From Candidatus Zipacnadia bacterium (GTDB taxonomy: Bacteria; Armatimonadota; Zipacnadia; Zipacnadales; UBA5352), in the NCBI GenBank assembly GCA_029821735.1, contig JALGSU010000004.1:156679-220678 (forward strand): DNA of 64,000 nucleotides. The letters run 5' to 3'. The notes below the pieces were generated by a model. The model searched no databases. It worked only from the letters and a program-made list of their open reading frames with translations, and was not told the DNA's origin. The first letter of the stretch is position 1, and every line of letters begins with the position of its first letter. The translations under genes were made by a program, and so were the position numbers. Positions 52,102-60,313 of this stretch are shown here, piece by piece.

Positions 52102-53067
52102 ATGGCTAACTTGGATACTACTGACTGGCAGACTATTGCATGGCAGGGCATCACATTGCGTGTGCCCGAGGGCTGGAATATCGGCGCGATCGGTGGCGAT
52201 CGCCTCCAGGGCTACATGCGTATCGACAGCGCCGAGATGCCGCGCATTGAGATCAAGTGGCAGCACTCGCCCGGCTTCATCGACGTCTCGCAGGTCGTCG
52301 ACAAGTACATCGGCGAGATGCAGAAGAAGACCAAGAAGGGCGAGTCGCCCGTCGAGGTCAGGCGCGACACGGACCTGCTGAGCAAGCGCAAGATGCGGGC
52401 CAAGACGCTAATCTGTTTCGACTGGAAATCTGACAGCACAGGTCATGGCGCCGGCTGGTACTGTGATCGCTGTGAGCGCATGATGCTCGTGCAGGTCATG
52501 GCCAAGCCCGACGAGGACGGCGAGGCGCTGGCCCGCGAGATCATCGGCGACATGGAGGATCACTCGCGCGGTGGCTGGACGCGCTGGAGCGCGTACGGAC
52601 TTGACACTGCCGTGCCGGACCGCTTCGCTCTGACTGACCAGAAGCTTATGGCCGGCCTGATCGAATTCAAGTTCGAGAGTGAGGGCGAGGACATCGTCAT
52701 CGGCCGGTGGGGCATGGCGAACGTGGCTCTCAAGTCTCGCGAACTCGCCTCCTGGGCGCGGTCTGAGATCGCCGGCAGGCACAAGGGCGTGACGCTTACC
52801 TATGAGGATTCCGAGTATCTCGGTCACCCCGCTTTGACGGTCACAGGTGAGCACACCAGCCCGATCACCCGCATTCAGGTTTTCATCATGCACTGTCTGC
52901 GCAAGCCCTTTGCCGAGGCCATAAACGGCCGGCTCTGGCACTGCGAAGATGACAACAAGATCTTCTACGTTGGCGGCCTCTTTGACGCCAATAACGTCGT
53001 GTTCGTTGACCAGATTTGTGAGCGCACGCCCTGCCACGACCCAAGCAGCAAGCGAAAACGGGGGTAG
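52102..53067 (+). CDS. Unknown two-domain cytosolic protein
   Basis: The product is 321 aa without signal or membrane segment. Two similar halves are visible: ITLRVPEGWNIGAIGGDRLQGYMRI (residue 16 on), and YGLDTAVPDRFALTDQKLMAG in the second half, each followed by IEIKWQ or FEFKFESEG strands. These suggest duplicated PsbP- or DcrB-like folds, an inference from pattern only. A central GAGWYCDRCERMMLVQV holds a CxxC. AGGGAG precedes ATG 52102. Its stop is 2 bp before the next start, so the two are probably coupled. Confidence 0.7.
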   Translation: MANLDTTDWQTIAWQGITLRVPEGWNIGAIGGDRLQGYMRIDSAEMPRIEIKWQHSPGFIDVSQVVDKYIGEMQKKTKKGESPVEVRRDTDLLSKRKMRAKTLICFDWKSDSTGHGAGWYCDRCERMMLVQVMAKPDEDGEALAREIIGDMEDHSRGGWTRWSAYGLDTAVPDRFALTDQKLMAGLIEFKFESEGEDIVIGRWGMANVALKSRELASWARSEIAGRHKGVTLTYEDSEYLGHPALTVTGEHTSPITRIQVFIMHCLRKPFAEAINGRLWHCEDDNKIFYVGGLFDANNVVFVDQICERTPCHDPSSKRKRG

Positions 53068-53069
53068 CG

Positions 53070-54776
53070 ATGGTTGACGCAGCCCGAAGCCGCTGGATTA
53101 TTCCGCTGGTCGTGGTCTCAATCGTGGCAGCGCACTGCCTGCTGTGGGCCGACGCTGACCCGAGCCCTGAGGTCCTGGAACTGATCCGCGAGAGTCAGGA
53201 ACTGGTTGAGGCAGGTGACGCACCGGGGGCTCTGGCGAAGCTCGATGAGGCTGCTCGACTCGCGCCTGATTACCCGGCAGTCCACGCCAATCTCGGCTAT
53301 CTGCACGAGCGCGAGAAAGACACGCTGGGCGCGCTCGACAGCTACGCGCGTCTGCTCGAACTGCGTCCTGATGACGAGTACGGGCGTGCTCGCGTCAAGC
53401 ACCTATTCTTTGGCGGCACCTTCCCGCGCGCCCTGCGCATGTCCCTGCTCCAGTTCAGTCCGGTCTCCTTCGTCACCGATGAAAGTCGCCTGCGAGCAGC
53501 AGACGCGGTCGCCGAGGTCACGCGTCGGATCGCCTACACCACCGGCATGCTCTACCCCGACCAGATGGCTGACGGCGGCGCACCCGTGGTTACAGAGATC
53601 CCTTCCGCTGGCGGACAGGGCGCAGTTGGCAGTGCGAGCTTCAACCGCGTGTGCTACGGCTACACGAGCGCTCCGGGCAGCGATGACCTTACCGTGAACT
53701 TGGCCATGTACTACCCCTCGCCACTGCTGAGCCAGAGCGGGCAGGACTACAGTTCACTGGCCGGGCGCTTGATGCACGTCATGCTGCGCCTGCGCTGCTA
53801 CACGCGCTTCCACTTGGGTCTGCCCTCCGCCGCGAGTAACGAGATGCCGCTGATGTGGCTTTGCGAAGCGGGGCCCACCGGCGCCGAGCAGTATCTCACC
53901 AACATCTTCTTCTACGACGTCGGGCGCGAGCGCCAGCCCATGGAGTGGATCCGTGAGGCCGCCCACGAGTGGGGCCACCGGGTCCTGCCGCGCATGGGGC
54001 GTTTCGACAAGCCTGAGGCATACGCCGAGGGCGCGCTCGGCGAGCTGCTCTTCACGCAGTATCTCGCCGAGGAGGCCGGGGCGGTCGTCGGCGATCCGTG
54101 GCCATCCGCCGCTGCGCAGCGCGCGGCACAGGGGCTTTGGGGTACCGGTACCGTGGACCTCGCGGACTACCTGGGCGATATGCGTCATGCGACGCTGGAC
54201 TACTGGCTGCAGGAGGGCCCGAACTCTGAGCTGGAGGCGGGGCTCGGCGAGGACGCGTTCATGTATCTGGTCGGCGCGATGGCATGGGTGCAGGCGGCGC
54301 ACGGCGACAACATGCTGCGCACGACGTTCGCCAAAGCGCCCGGCGAGTCACCGGCCGATTTCTACTACGGCTATAGGCAGGCCATAAAGGAAGCGGCTGG
54401 CGAGGGGGAGATCACCCTTTACGCCGGCGCGCTTGATATCGGTCGCAGCGAACTGACTGCAGCCCCATCTGAGGGCGCTCTTCGGCGCGAGAAGATGCGC
54501 CTGGTCCCCGGCGATATTGTGCGCATCCCGGTCTATCTGCTCGACGGTACGGCGCAGGTGCGGGTGACGCCCGGTCTGCGCGAGACGCGCTTGACGGCGT
54601 ATCTCGACGGCATCGGCCCGCTGGCCATCGAGGCCGGCGACAGTGTGCAATTGGGCACTGTGCAGCAGGGCTGGCACACGCTGACCTTGATTGCTCCGGA
54701 AGATGGCGGCGCGGTCGAGTTGCGCGCGATCATCCTTCGCACCGGCCCGCAGGCTCAAGCCCCGGATCTGGGCTAG
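53070..54776 (+). CDS. TPR-containing predicted zinc metallopeptidase, exported
   Basis: The product is 568 aa. A hydrophobic signal or anchor lies at residues 9-27. TPR-like repeats follow (residues 35-115, with GDAPGALAKLDEAARLAPDYP and LGALDSYARLLELRPDD). The middle contains the zincin motif H299-E-W-G-H303 in REAAHEWGHRVLPRMG, with an acidic stretch YAEGALGELLF about 20 residues later that could give the third ligand. The C-terminal 120 residues are a beta domain. It would act outside the membrane. Neither family nor substrate is recognised, so activity is inferred from the motif. Confidence 0.75.
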   Translation: MVDAARSRWIIPLVVVSIVAAHCLLWADADPSPEVLELIRESQELVEAGDAPGALAKLDEAARLAPDYPAVHANLGYLHEREKDTLGALDSYARLLELRPDDEYGRARVKHLFFGGTFPRALRMSLLQFSPVSFVTDESRLRAADAVAEVTRRIAYTTGMLYPDQMADGGAPVVTEIPSAGGQGAVGSASFNRVCYGYTSAPGSDDLTVNLAMYYPSPLLSQSGQDYSSLAGRLMHVMLRLRCYTRFHLGLPSAASNEMPLMWLCEAGPTGAEQYLTNIFFYDVGRERQPMEWIREAAHEWGHRVLPRMGRFDKPEAYAEGALGELLFTQYLAEEAGAVVGDPWPSAAAQRAAQGLWGTGTVDLADYLGDMRHATLDYWLQEGPNSELEAGLGEDAFMYLVGAMAWVQAAHGDNMLRTTFAKAPGESPADFYYGYRQAIKEAAGEGEITLYAGALDIGRSELTAAPSEGALRREKMRLVPGDIVRIPVYLLDGTAQVRVTPGLRETRLTAYLDGIGPLAIEAGDSVQLGTVQQGWHTLTLIAPEDGGAVELRAIILRTGPQAQAPDLG

Positions 54777-55047
54777 GTCGTGAGGGACCGAGCGTGCTGC
54801 GAAGGACGTGGGTCCTTTCTTCGGAACCCGACGGGGTCTTAGGTGTTGTATTGCTCGGAGGCGGGGGTGCAGGATAGCGCGCGCTCGGCGGGATACGGGC
54901 GCGAGTTTTGCTGTGTGGCTACCCAGTCATCCGCCGAGAACGGCGGGGGCCGCATCAGAACCCAGATCTATGACATTGGCCAACTGGAAGCCTGCCCCAA
55001 AGGCATTCTGAGGTGGGCTTCATTCTGCTCAGGAGGGCGCAATAATC
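54777..55047. other. 271-bp intergenic region
   Basis: A small hairpin (AAGGAC at 54802-54807 with GTCCTT at 54812-54817) followed by TCTTCGG may end the preceding transcript. I see no gene. AGGAGG at 55031-55036 serves the next start codon. Confidence 0.4.
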
Positions 55048-55872
55048 GTGAAATTCTGGAAGCTCGCACTCATGTCGCTCGCTCTGTTCATCCCCGTCTG
55101 CGCAATCGCTGCAGAGGGAGACGCCGCTGACGCAGAAGAGGAAAAACCCTACGACGAGCGAGGTCTCATCCGCGACGACATGCGTGTCTCGCTGGCATTC
55201 ACGCAGGGCAGCAATGAATACTACGATTACACGGACCTGCGCGTCTACATTGCTGGCCAGGCGCACTATGCCTTCAGTGGTGACGACTACCTCGACGTCA
55301 ACCTGCTGCTTAACCGCTTTGACCGCAGCTACGACGATCCCCGCTACGGCGATGAGCCGCTGACCAATCTCTTCGATATGGACGTCACCTACGTCTTCGA
55401 CGGCGTAGACAAGTACGAATACGGGGTGCACCATGCCCTGGGGGCCACGTTCTTTTCCGCCAACATGTTCGAGGACGTGAACCTGGGCGTGGGGTACGGC
55501 GGGGTCTACCGCTACCCGACCGGCAATGTGCGTCTGCTTGCCGGCCTAGGGCGGAACATTGGCTTTGATGACGCCTGGGAGCCGATGGCTGAACTGAGCA
55601 TGACCCACAACAAGCGCCTCAACAAGCAGTGGCGCCTGATTACGAAGGCGGACCTGATGTGGCACAGCGGTGAGGCGCTTCTCAACGGCGACGGCGCGAC
55701 CTACCCGGACACCGTCTATGTGCTCAACGGCACCATCTACTACCAGCTCATTAAGAACTGGAGCCTGTACGCACGCTACCTCAACGACAACGCCGCTGAC
55801 AGTCCGCGGTCATACATATCTCTGGGCCTGAGCCACAACTTCCGTCCCCCGCGTAAGCGCCCCACCAAGTGA
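55048..55872 (+). CDS. DUF481-like outer-membrane beta-barrel protein
   Basis: The product is 274 aa from a GTG with AGGAGG 11 bases upstream. The signal peptide ends CAIAAE. An acidic linker follows, then alternating amphipathic strands rich in Tyr, Asp and Asn (SNEYYDYTDLRVYIAGQAHYAF, DVTYVFDGVDKYEYGVHHALG, GGVYRYPTGNVRLLAGLGRN). The family has about 10-14 strands in the outer membrane. The C-terminus SYISLGLSHNFRPP ends near an aromatic strand, as barrels do. This supports a diderm envelope. The cargo is unknown. Confidence 0.75.
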   Translation: MKFWKLALMSLALFIPVCAIAAEGDAADAEEEKPYDERGLIRDDMRVSLAFTQGSNEYYDYTDLRVYIAGQAHYAFSGDDYLDVNLLLNRFDRSYDDPRYGDEPLTNLFDMDVTYVFDGVDKYEYGVHHALGATFFSANMFEDVNLGVGYGGVYRYPTGNVRLLAGLGRNIGFDDAWEPMAELSMTHNKRLNKQWRLITKADLMWHSGEALLNGDGATYPDTVYVLNGTIYYQLIKNWSLYARYLNDNAADSPRSYISLGLSHNFRPPRKRPTK

Positions 55873-55884
55873 GCCTTCGTTCTC

Positions 55885-56769
55885 TCAGGCCAGCCCGAGC
55901 CCCAGCACTCGGTCAATGTTGCGCCAGGTGATCTTCTCGTAGACATCGGGCGCGATATTGCCCGCCTCGAGGTTCGCCGGGAACCACTCGCACTGCATCA
56001 GCGTCTGCCCCGGGAAGCAGATGTCGGTCCCGAACATCAGCCGGTCCTGAAACTTCTCCAGGAAGGCGAAGCCGAACTCCTCGTCGCGGCTGATGGCGTT
56101 GTGCCCGCTGCCAGCCGACAGGTCCCCGTAGAGATTATCGTACTTCTCGAACAGCTCCACCAGTCGGCCGCCCGGCGTTACCGGGCCCTCAGGATAGCCC
56201 TTCCAGTTCTCCTCGGTGGCGCTACCCGTGATGTTGGACCAAAACGGCTGCGAGTGGCCGAAGAAGGTCACGTCCGGGAAGTCCTGGAGCGTTTTCTCGA
56301 GGCCCGGCAGCCCCACCTCGTCCACCAGCCCGTAGTAGCCGACTGGCTCGGGCGCCACGTGGAAGGTGATGGGCATCTGCCACTCGCTGGCGTACTTGAG
56401 CAGGTTGCGCACGCGTGGGTCGCCCCACGGGAGGCATGACGTAAGCTCCCCGATACTCTTTGCGCCAGCCTCTTTGTAGAACTTGAAGAACGGGGTGAAG
56501 TCGAAGTCCGGGTTGTTGCCCCCACTGCGCGGGTCGATGCAGCAACTGGGGATCAACCGTTTCGGGTGCAGCGCGCAGATCTCCAGCACGTCCTCGGGGG
56601 TCACGAACTGGTTGCGGCATTCGCAGCCGATCCCGCACATGATCAGGGCCATGTCAATGCCGCCCGCGTCCATCATGTCGAGCATCTCATCGGCGGTGGG
56701 ATAGTGCGAGCCGCCCCGACGCTGGACGCTCTTGCGCTTGGTGCAGTGCACGTGGCAGTCGATGATCAT
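55885..56769 (-). CDS. Amidohydrolase-2 family protein (paralogue A)
   Basis: The product is 294 aa. It opens MIIDCHVHCTKRKSVQ: the HxH metal motif after the first strand marks the amidohydrolase-2 (TIM-barrel) class. Later come FGHSQPFW (metal His after strand beta 5-6) and GTDICFPGQ (Asp of strand 8). Members act as decarboxylases, lactonases or amidases. The 57690-56803 gene is a tandem duplicate with nearly the same layout (CNVDPRAEANSPN against CCIDPRSGGNNPD). It shares a 33-bp gap and probably an operon with that paralogue. Confidence 0.85.
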   Translation of the reverse strand: MIIDCHVHCTKRKSVQRRGGSHYPTADEMLDMMDAGGIDMALIMCGIGCECRNQFVTPEDVLEICALHPKRLIPSCCIDPRSGGNNPDFDFTPFFKFYKEAGAKSIGELTSCLPWGDPRVRNLLKYASEWQMPITFHVAPEPVGYYGLVDEVGLPGLEKTLQDFPDVTFFGHSQPFWSNITGSATEENWKGYPEGPVTPGGRLVELFEKYDNLYGDLSAGSGHNAISRDEEFGFAFLEKFQDRLMFGTDICFPGQTLMQCEWFPANLEAGNIAPDVYEKITWRNIDRVLGLGLA

Positions 56770-56802
56770 CTGTAAACACTCCCTGGTATCTCGGGTTGCC
56801 GA

Positions 56803-57690
56803 TCAGCCTTCGAGGCCGAGGTCGAGCGCGTCATTGATGTTCCGCCAGGTGATCTTCTCGTACGCTTCCTCCGAGATGTTCCCATCGGCGAGCGCCGCGC
56901 GGAACCAGTCCGGCTGGGGCAGCGCCTGGCCGGGGCCGCATATATCGGTGCCGAACCACAGTCGGTCTTGGAACTGGTCAAGGAATGCGAAGCCGAATTC
57001 GGGGTCGCGGCTGATGGCGTTGAAGCCGCTTCCTGCCGACAGATCGCCATACAAGTTTTCGTACTCCTCGAACAGCCTGACTGTTGCGCCGCCGGGCAGA
57101 ACCTTGCCTTCGGGGTAGCCGCCGCGTGTTGTGTCGGACAGCCCGGCCGTGACCTCAGCCCAGAATGGTTGCGAGTGCCCGACAAGCTTGAGGTCGGGGA
57201 ACTCTTTGAGGGTTCGCTCAAGCCGCGGCAGCCCGAGGTCATCGGCGAGGCCGTAGGAGTAGCCGAGCGCCGGTGAGATATGGAAGATGACCGGTAGATT
57301 GTAGTCGGCGCAGTGGCGCAGCATGTTCCACACCATAGGGTCGTCGAAGTACATGTTGGCGGTCACTTCTCCGACGCCCTTGCAGCCGGCTCCCGTGTAG
57401 TAATCAAAGTGCCGCGTGAAATCGGCGTTCGGGGAGTTCGCCTCTGCCCGTGGATCCACGTTACAGAACGGGATCAGCCGCTCGGGATAGAGTGCGCATA
57501 TCTTCAGCACTTCCTCCGGTGTCGGCCATTCCTGACGTGCCTCGGGACTTGACAGGGGCAGCACCACCGCCATGTCGATCCCGTCGTCATCGAGCTGGCC
57601 GATCAGTTCGTCCGGCGTCGAAAAGTGGCGACCGTTTGCAGCGGGGATTGTCCTCTCCATCACCGCGTGAACATGGCAGTCTATGAGCAT
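56803..57690 (-). CDS. Amidohydrolase-2 family protein (paralogue B)
   Basis: The product is 295 aa: MLIDCHVHAVMERTIP with the HxH metal motif, VGHSQPFWAE and FGTDICGPGQALPQ. The halves align with paralogue A at the same motif spacings, so a tandem duplication is clear. A divergent uroporphyrinogen-decarboxylase-like gene starts at 57866. Together with the isomerase at 25628 and the frameshifted gene at 3571, they resemble small-molecule catabolic modules. The substrate is unknown. Confidence 0.85.
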   Translation of the reverse strand: MLIDCHVHAVMERTIPAANGRHFSTPDELIGQLDDDGIDMAVVLPLSSPEARQEWPTPEEVLKICALYPERLIPFCNVDPRAEANSPNADFTRHFDYYTGAGCKGVGEVTANMYFDDPMVWNMLRHCADYNLPVIFHISPALGYSYGLADDLGLPRLERTLKEFPDLKLVGHSQPFWAEVTAGLSDTTRGGYPEGKVLPGGATVRLFEEYENLYGDLSAGSGFNAISRDPEFGFAFLDQFQDRLWFGTDICGPGQALPQPDWFRAALADGNISEEAYEKITWRNINDALDLGLEG

Positions 57691-57865
57691 CGTACGCGCC
57701 TTCCTTCATGAGAGGTGGAAGCAACAGAGCGGATGTTCGCCGTCGGGGGCGAAAGGACTTCCCCTCTGGGGGGCGGAAACACTAAACTGTGTTGCACCTG
57801 CAGCAGCCAGGCCCGCGCGCTACTCTTCGGCGAGACGCCAGCGCCCAGATCGTGGTGAAGACGCA

Positions 57866-59020
57866 ATGAGTTCGACGATGGAGTCGCGCGAGCGTATCCT
57901 GGCTGCGATGCGCCACCAAGATGTGGACTATGTGCCCTGCTGCGGGTTCTTCAACCCGCTCAATCCCGTGCAGCGTGTGGGGCACACCTGGAACTTCCCT
58001 TGGGCTGACGACGCTTCGGCCGAGGAGCAGTTGCGATACCAGGTCGAGACGCTTGGGCTGGATCAGATCGTGACGGTGGGCGTCAGGGCGACCCAGCAGG
58101 CGGACGGGTGCGCGTCCGCCGTGTGGCTGGAGGGCGACGTGTTGCACAAAACCCACACCACTCCGGCGGGGGAGTTGCATGCCGCCGTCCACTACAACGA
58201 GCTATGGCCCCACGGTGAGGACATCCCGTTCTACAGCGATTTCAACATAGGTCACTTCGTTGAGCCCTGGCTGGCGAGTGAGCAGGATATGGACTGTCTG
58301 CGGCAACTGCAGATGCTGCGGCCGACAGAAGAGATCATTGCAGATGCGCGAGATTCCGTATTGGCGAGCAAAGCGCTGGCCGCTCGCTTCGGGCTGGCGA
58401 CCTCTGGTAGCGCGGGCATGGGGCTTACCGGCGCGCAGCACCTCTTTGGCGCGACGGATCTGTGCATGGCCGTCATTGACACCCCCGATGTGGTGGACTC
58501 GTATCTCGAACACGAGCACCAGATCAACCTGCGCTCGATAGCAGTGTTGGGAGAATTTGGCGTGGACATCGCGCGGCGCAACGGCTTCTATGAGACCTCG
58601 GACTTCTACAGCCCGGAGATGCTCGAGCGGTTCCTGAAGCGCCGCCTCGATGCGGAGGCGGACGCGGCGCGGGCGGCTGGGATGATGACCGCCTACACCG
58701 CGCACACTGGCATCATGCCCATGCTCGACTACCTCGCCGACCTGAGCCTGGAGTCTATCATCGGGATTGACACTGCATTCGGGGACATGGATATCCGGCA
58801 GGTGCGCGACAGGCTCGCGGACCGCAAGGCCTTCTGGATCGGTCCGAGCAGCACGCACCACATCTGGCGAGGGCCCGAGGCGACGCGTCAGGCGGTGAGC
58901 GATGTCTTCGAGTGTTTCGGCCGCACGGGGCTGATTCTGTCGCAGGGAGTCTCGTCGCACAGCATCATGCCCTGGGAGAGCACATTGGCCATGATCGACG
59001 AATGGCGCCTGCATCGGTGA
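57866..59020 (+). CDS. Uroporphyrinogen-decarboxylase-family protein (methyltransferase-like)
   Basis: The product is 384 aa from ATG 57866 (GGTGAAG about 6 bases upstream); earlier in-frame codons to 57683 are outside the family pattern. The start MSSTMESRERILAAMRHQDV is typical of UroD-like TIM barrels that include MtaA/CmuA-type corrinoid methyltransferases. The heme-type UroD arginine pair is absent from the opening, so this is unlikely to be HemE. The C-terminal ILSQGVSSHSIMPWESTLAMID is the usual ending. It is divergent from the amidohydrolase pair. Confidence 0.82.
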   Translation: MSSTMESRERILAAMRHQDVDYVPCCGFFNPLNPVQRVGHTWNFPWADDASAEEQLRYQVETLGLDQIVTVGVRATQQADGCASAVWLEGDVLHKTHTTPAGELHAAVHYNELWPHGEDIPFYSDFNIGHFVEPWLASEQDMDCLRQLQMLRPTEEIIADARDSVLASKALAARFGLATSGSAGMGLTGAQHLFGATDLCMAVIDTPDVVDSYLEHEHQINLRSIAVLGEFGVDIARRNGFYETSDFYSPEMLERFLKRRLDAEADAARAAGMMTAYTAHTGIMPMLDYLADLSLESIIGIDTAFGDMDIRQVRDRLADRKAFWIGPSSTHHIWRGPEATRQAVSDVFECFGRTGLILSQGVSSHSIMPWESTLAMIDEWRLHR

Positions 59021-59045
59021 CCGCGTCTCGCGGACGCAGGTACAC

Positions 59046-59075
59046 GAAAAAGCGCCACCTTGCCGAGGCGGCGCT
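59046..59075 (-). terminator. Intrinsic terminator of the Flp-like pilin cluster
   Basis: On the minus strand, AGCGCC (59075-59070) and GGCGCT (59056-59051) form a hairpin with an inner CCT/AGG stem, followed by TTTTTC (59050-59045). It lies 50 bp past the stop at 59122. Confidence 0.75.
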
Positions 59076-59121
59076 CTCATTGGTCGCGCTGTATGGTCTG
59101 TCGCCTACTCAGGATGTACCC

Positions 59122-59322
59122 TCAGACGCCATCCGCCGTTCCGCCATCAGCGACCGACTGGATCACTCGTCCGGCGTCCTGAACACTCTCCTGTGAATGT
59201 CTGCCCAAGTGTTGCCACGCCCCGATCGCGATCAGTGCCACGAGGAATACGATGAGAGCGGTGTCGGTCGCTGCCACTCCCCTGTCGTCGGCCCATAGCC
59301 TTTGGAGTGTCTTCAGCATCAT
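59122..59322 (-). CDS. Flp/Fap-type mini-pilin (1 of 3)
   Basis: The product is 66 aa from ATG 59322, which has AGAGG 6 bases upstream; ATG 59412 (96 aa) is an alternative. The leader MMLKTLQRLWADDRG is followed by VAATDTALIVFLVALIAIGA, with Gly at -1 and Asp at +5 where Flp prepilins have Glu. After the hydrophobic stretch comes WQHLGRHSQESVQ, shared with copies 2 and 3. Flp pilins assemble tight-adherence (Tad) pili, but no tad genes are in the window. Asp for Glu at +5 may weaken processing. Confidence 0.8.
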   Translation of the reverse strand: MMLKTLQRLWADDRGVAATDTALIVFLVALIAIGAWQHLGRHSQESVQDAGRVIQSVADGGTADGV

Positions 59323-59429
59323 GACCATCCTCTGTTTGCTCTTCAGGCTCGCCCGAACTGGATCGCAATCTATGCGAGCCGAGACCTCCCCGAATGACAC
59401 TGGTCGCGCCATGCAACGTCAGCCTATGC

Positions 59430-59459
59430 AGTTTATCACATGTCAATAATATGTCAATA
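59430..59459 (-). promoter_or_regulatory. Promoter and 11-bp phased repeats of mini-pilin 1
   Basis: On the minus strand the 7-mer TATTGAC occurs twice with a 4-bp spacer (59459-59453 and 59448-59442). The first copy overlaps -35 TTGACA (59457-59452), followed by 16 bp and TAAACT (59435-59430). It resembles an OmpR/PhoB-type operator. Confidence 0.65.
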
Positions 59460-59496
59460 GAACGAGAGCTAAAACAGAGAATTGCTCTCGCGCCTG

Positions 59497-59670
59497 TCAA
59501 CCGCCTGCCATCTCAAGCAAGGTCGTATTCTCCGCGGCGCTGCTCCCGATCACATTCCCGAGACTGCTCCAAGAACTGACGGCCGCGAGCGCCACAAGGG
59601 CCAGCAGTATCGCTGTTTCAAGTGTGGCTATCCCAGTCTTGTCGCACCACAACTCCTGCAAGCACGCCAT
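59497..59670 (-). CDS. Flp/Fap-type mini-pilin (2 of 3), 57 aa
   Basis: This gene is very short. Translation from ATG 59670 gives 57 residues: a leader MACLQELWCDKTG, then IATLETAILLALVALAAVSS, the shared WSSLGNV and a short tail ending LLEMAGG. Gly at -1 and Glu at +5 match the prepilin site. GGAGAG lies about 8 bases upstream. It sits between copies 1 and 3 with its own predicted promoter at 59734-59761. The strict parallels with both neighbours support a real gene. Confidence 0.78.
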   Translation of the reverse strand: MACLQELWCDKTGIATLETAILLALVALAAVSSWSSLGNVIGSSAAENTTLLEMAGG

Positions 59671-59733
59671 TGGACATCTCTCCGGCCAGCTCCTGCCGGA
59701 ACTGGCTGTTTGAGCGTCCGAGCCGTGCCTTCA

Positions 59734-59761
59734 GTATACCGCACCTCAAGATTAGCTCAAA
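59734..59761 (-). promoter_or_regulatory. Promoter and 11-bp phased repeats of mini-pilin 2
   Basis: On the minus strand TTGAGC (59761-59756), 16 bp, TATACT (59739-59734). TTGAG occurs twice with starts 11 bp apart (TTGA at 59761 and 59750), the same layout as at mini-pilin 1. Confidence 0.65.
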
Positions 59762-59836
59762 CCTCCATTAGACGCAGCGAGCGCGTCGCCATCCCATGGG
59801 GACAGTGACGCGCCTGGTGGCGGGGCCGTGGAACTA

Positions 59837-60043
59837 TCAGGGAACACGGGCGGCAGTCGTCGCTTGCTGCCAGATAGTCTCCCTGAGTTCCGCATTGTTC
59901 CGGTCGACCGCATCGCGAACATTGGTCCCCAGCTGTTCCCACGCGAAGACTGCGCCAAGGGCGACAAGCGCCACGAGGACCGCGCACTCTACAGTTGCGA
60001 GGCCGGCCTCATCATGCCACAGTTTCAGGACGTCCTTTAGCAT
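59837..60043 (-). CDS. Flp/Fap-type mini-pilin (3 of 3)
   Basis: The product is 68 aa from ATG 60043; GTG codons at 60052 and 60055 are alternatives. The leader MLKDVLKLWHDEAG is followed by LATVECAVLVALVALGAVFA, with Gly at -1 and Glu at +5, then WEQLGTNVRDAVDR. Same layout as copies 1 and 2. The tail is the longest (NAELRETIWQQATTAARVP). Its upstream region has four phased TTGA repeats. Confidence 0.8.
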   Translation of the reverse strand: MLKDVLKLWHDEAGLATVECAVLVALVALGAVFAWEQLGTNVRDAVDRNNAELRETIWQQATTAARVP

Positions 60044-60200
60044 CTCTTTCACCACCGGGATGGGTGCGTGGGGTGTGCCGAGGCCGGGGCGCGGCGAAGA
60101 ACTCGCCCGCAAACAAAAACCACCGGCCAGTAGACACAATCCCACGTGTGAGATTGGTCGCTACCGCAGCCGGCGGTAGAGATACAATACCAGATTGAGG

Positions 60201-60237
60201 TCAAGGCTCGATCAAGGCAGCATCAATGTTGTATCAA
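60201..60237 (-). promoter_or_regulatory. Four TTGA repeats at 11-bp spacing upstream of mini-pilin 3
   Basis: TTGA occurs at 60237, 60226, 60215 and 60204 on the minus strand, exactly 11 bp apart, with a further in-phase copy at 60259. TTGAT is shared by three. No -10 in the right place is convincing. TTGAGG-17-TGATAC just upstream (start near 60225) is a possible promoter. Confidence 0.6.
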
Positions 60238-60313
60238 CACTGGCTCTTTTTTTCCTCAAGAGTCAAGGTTGGCGCCCCCGGGATCTCGTGTGCGGCCGCT
60301 GCAGGCATCGCCG

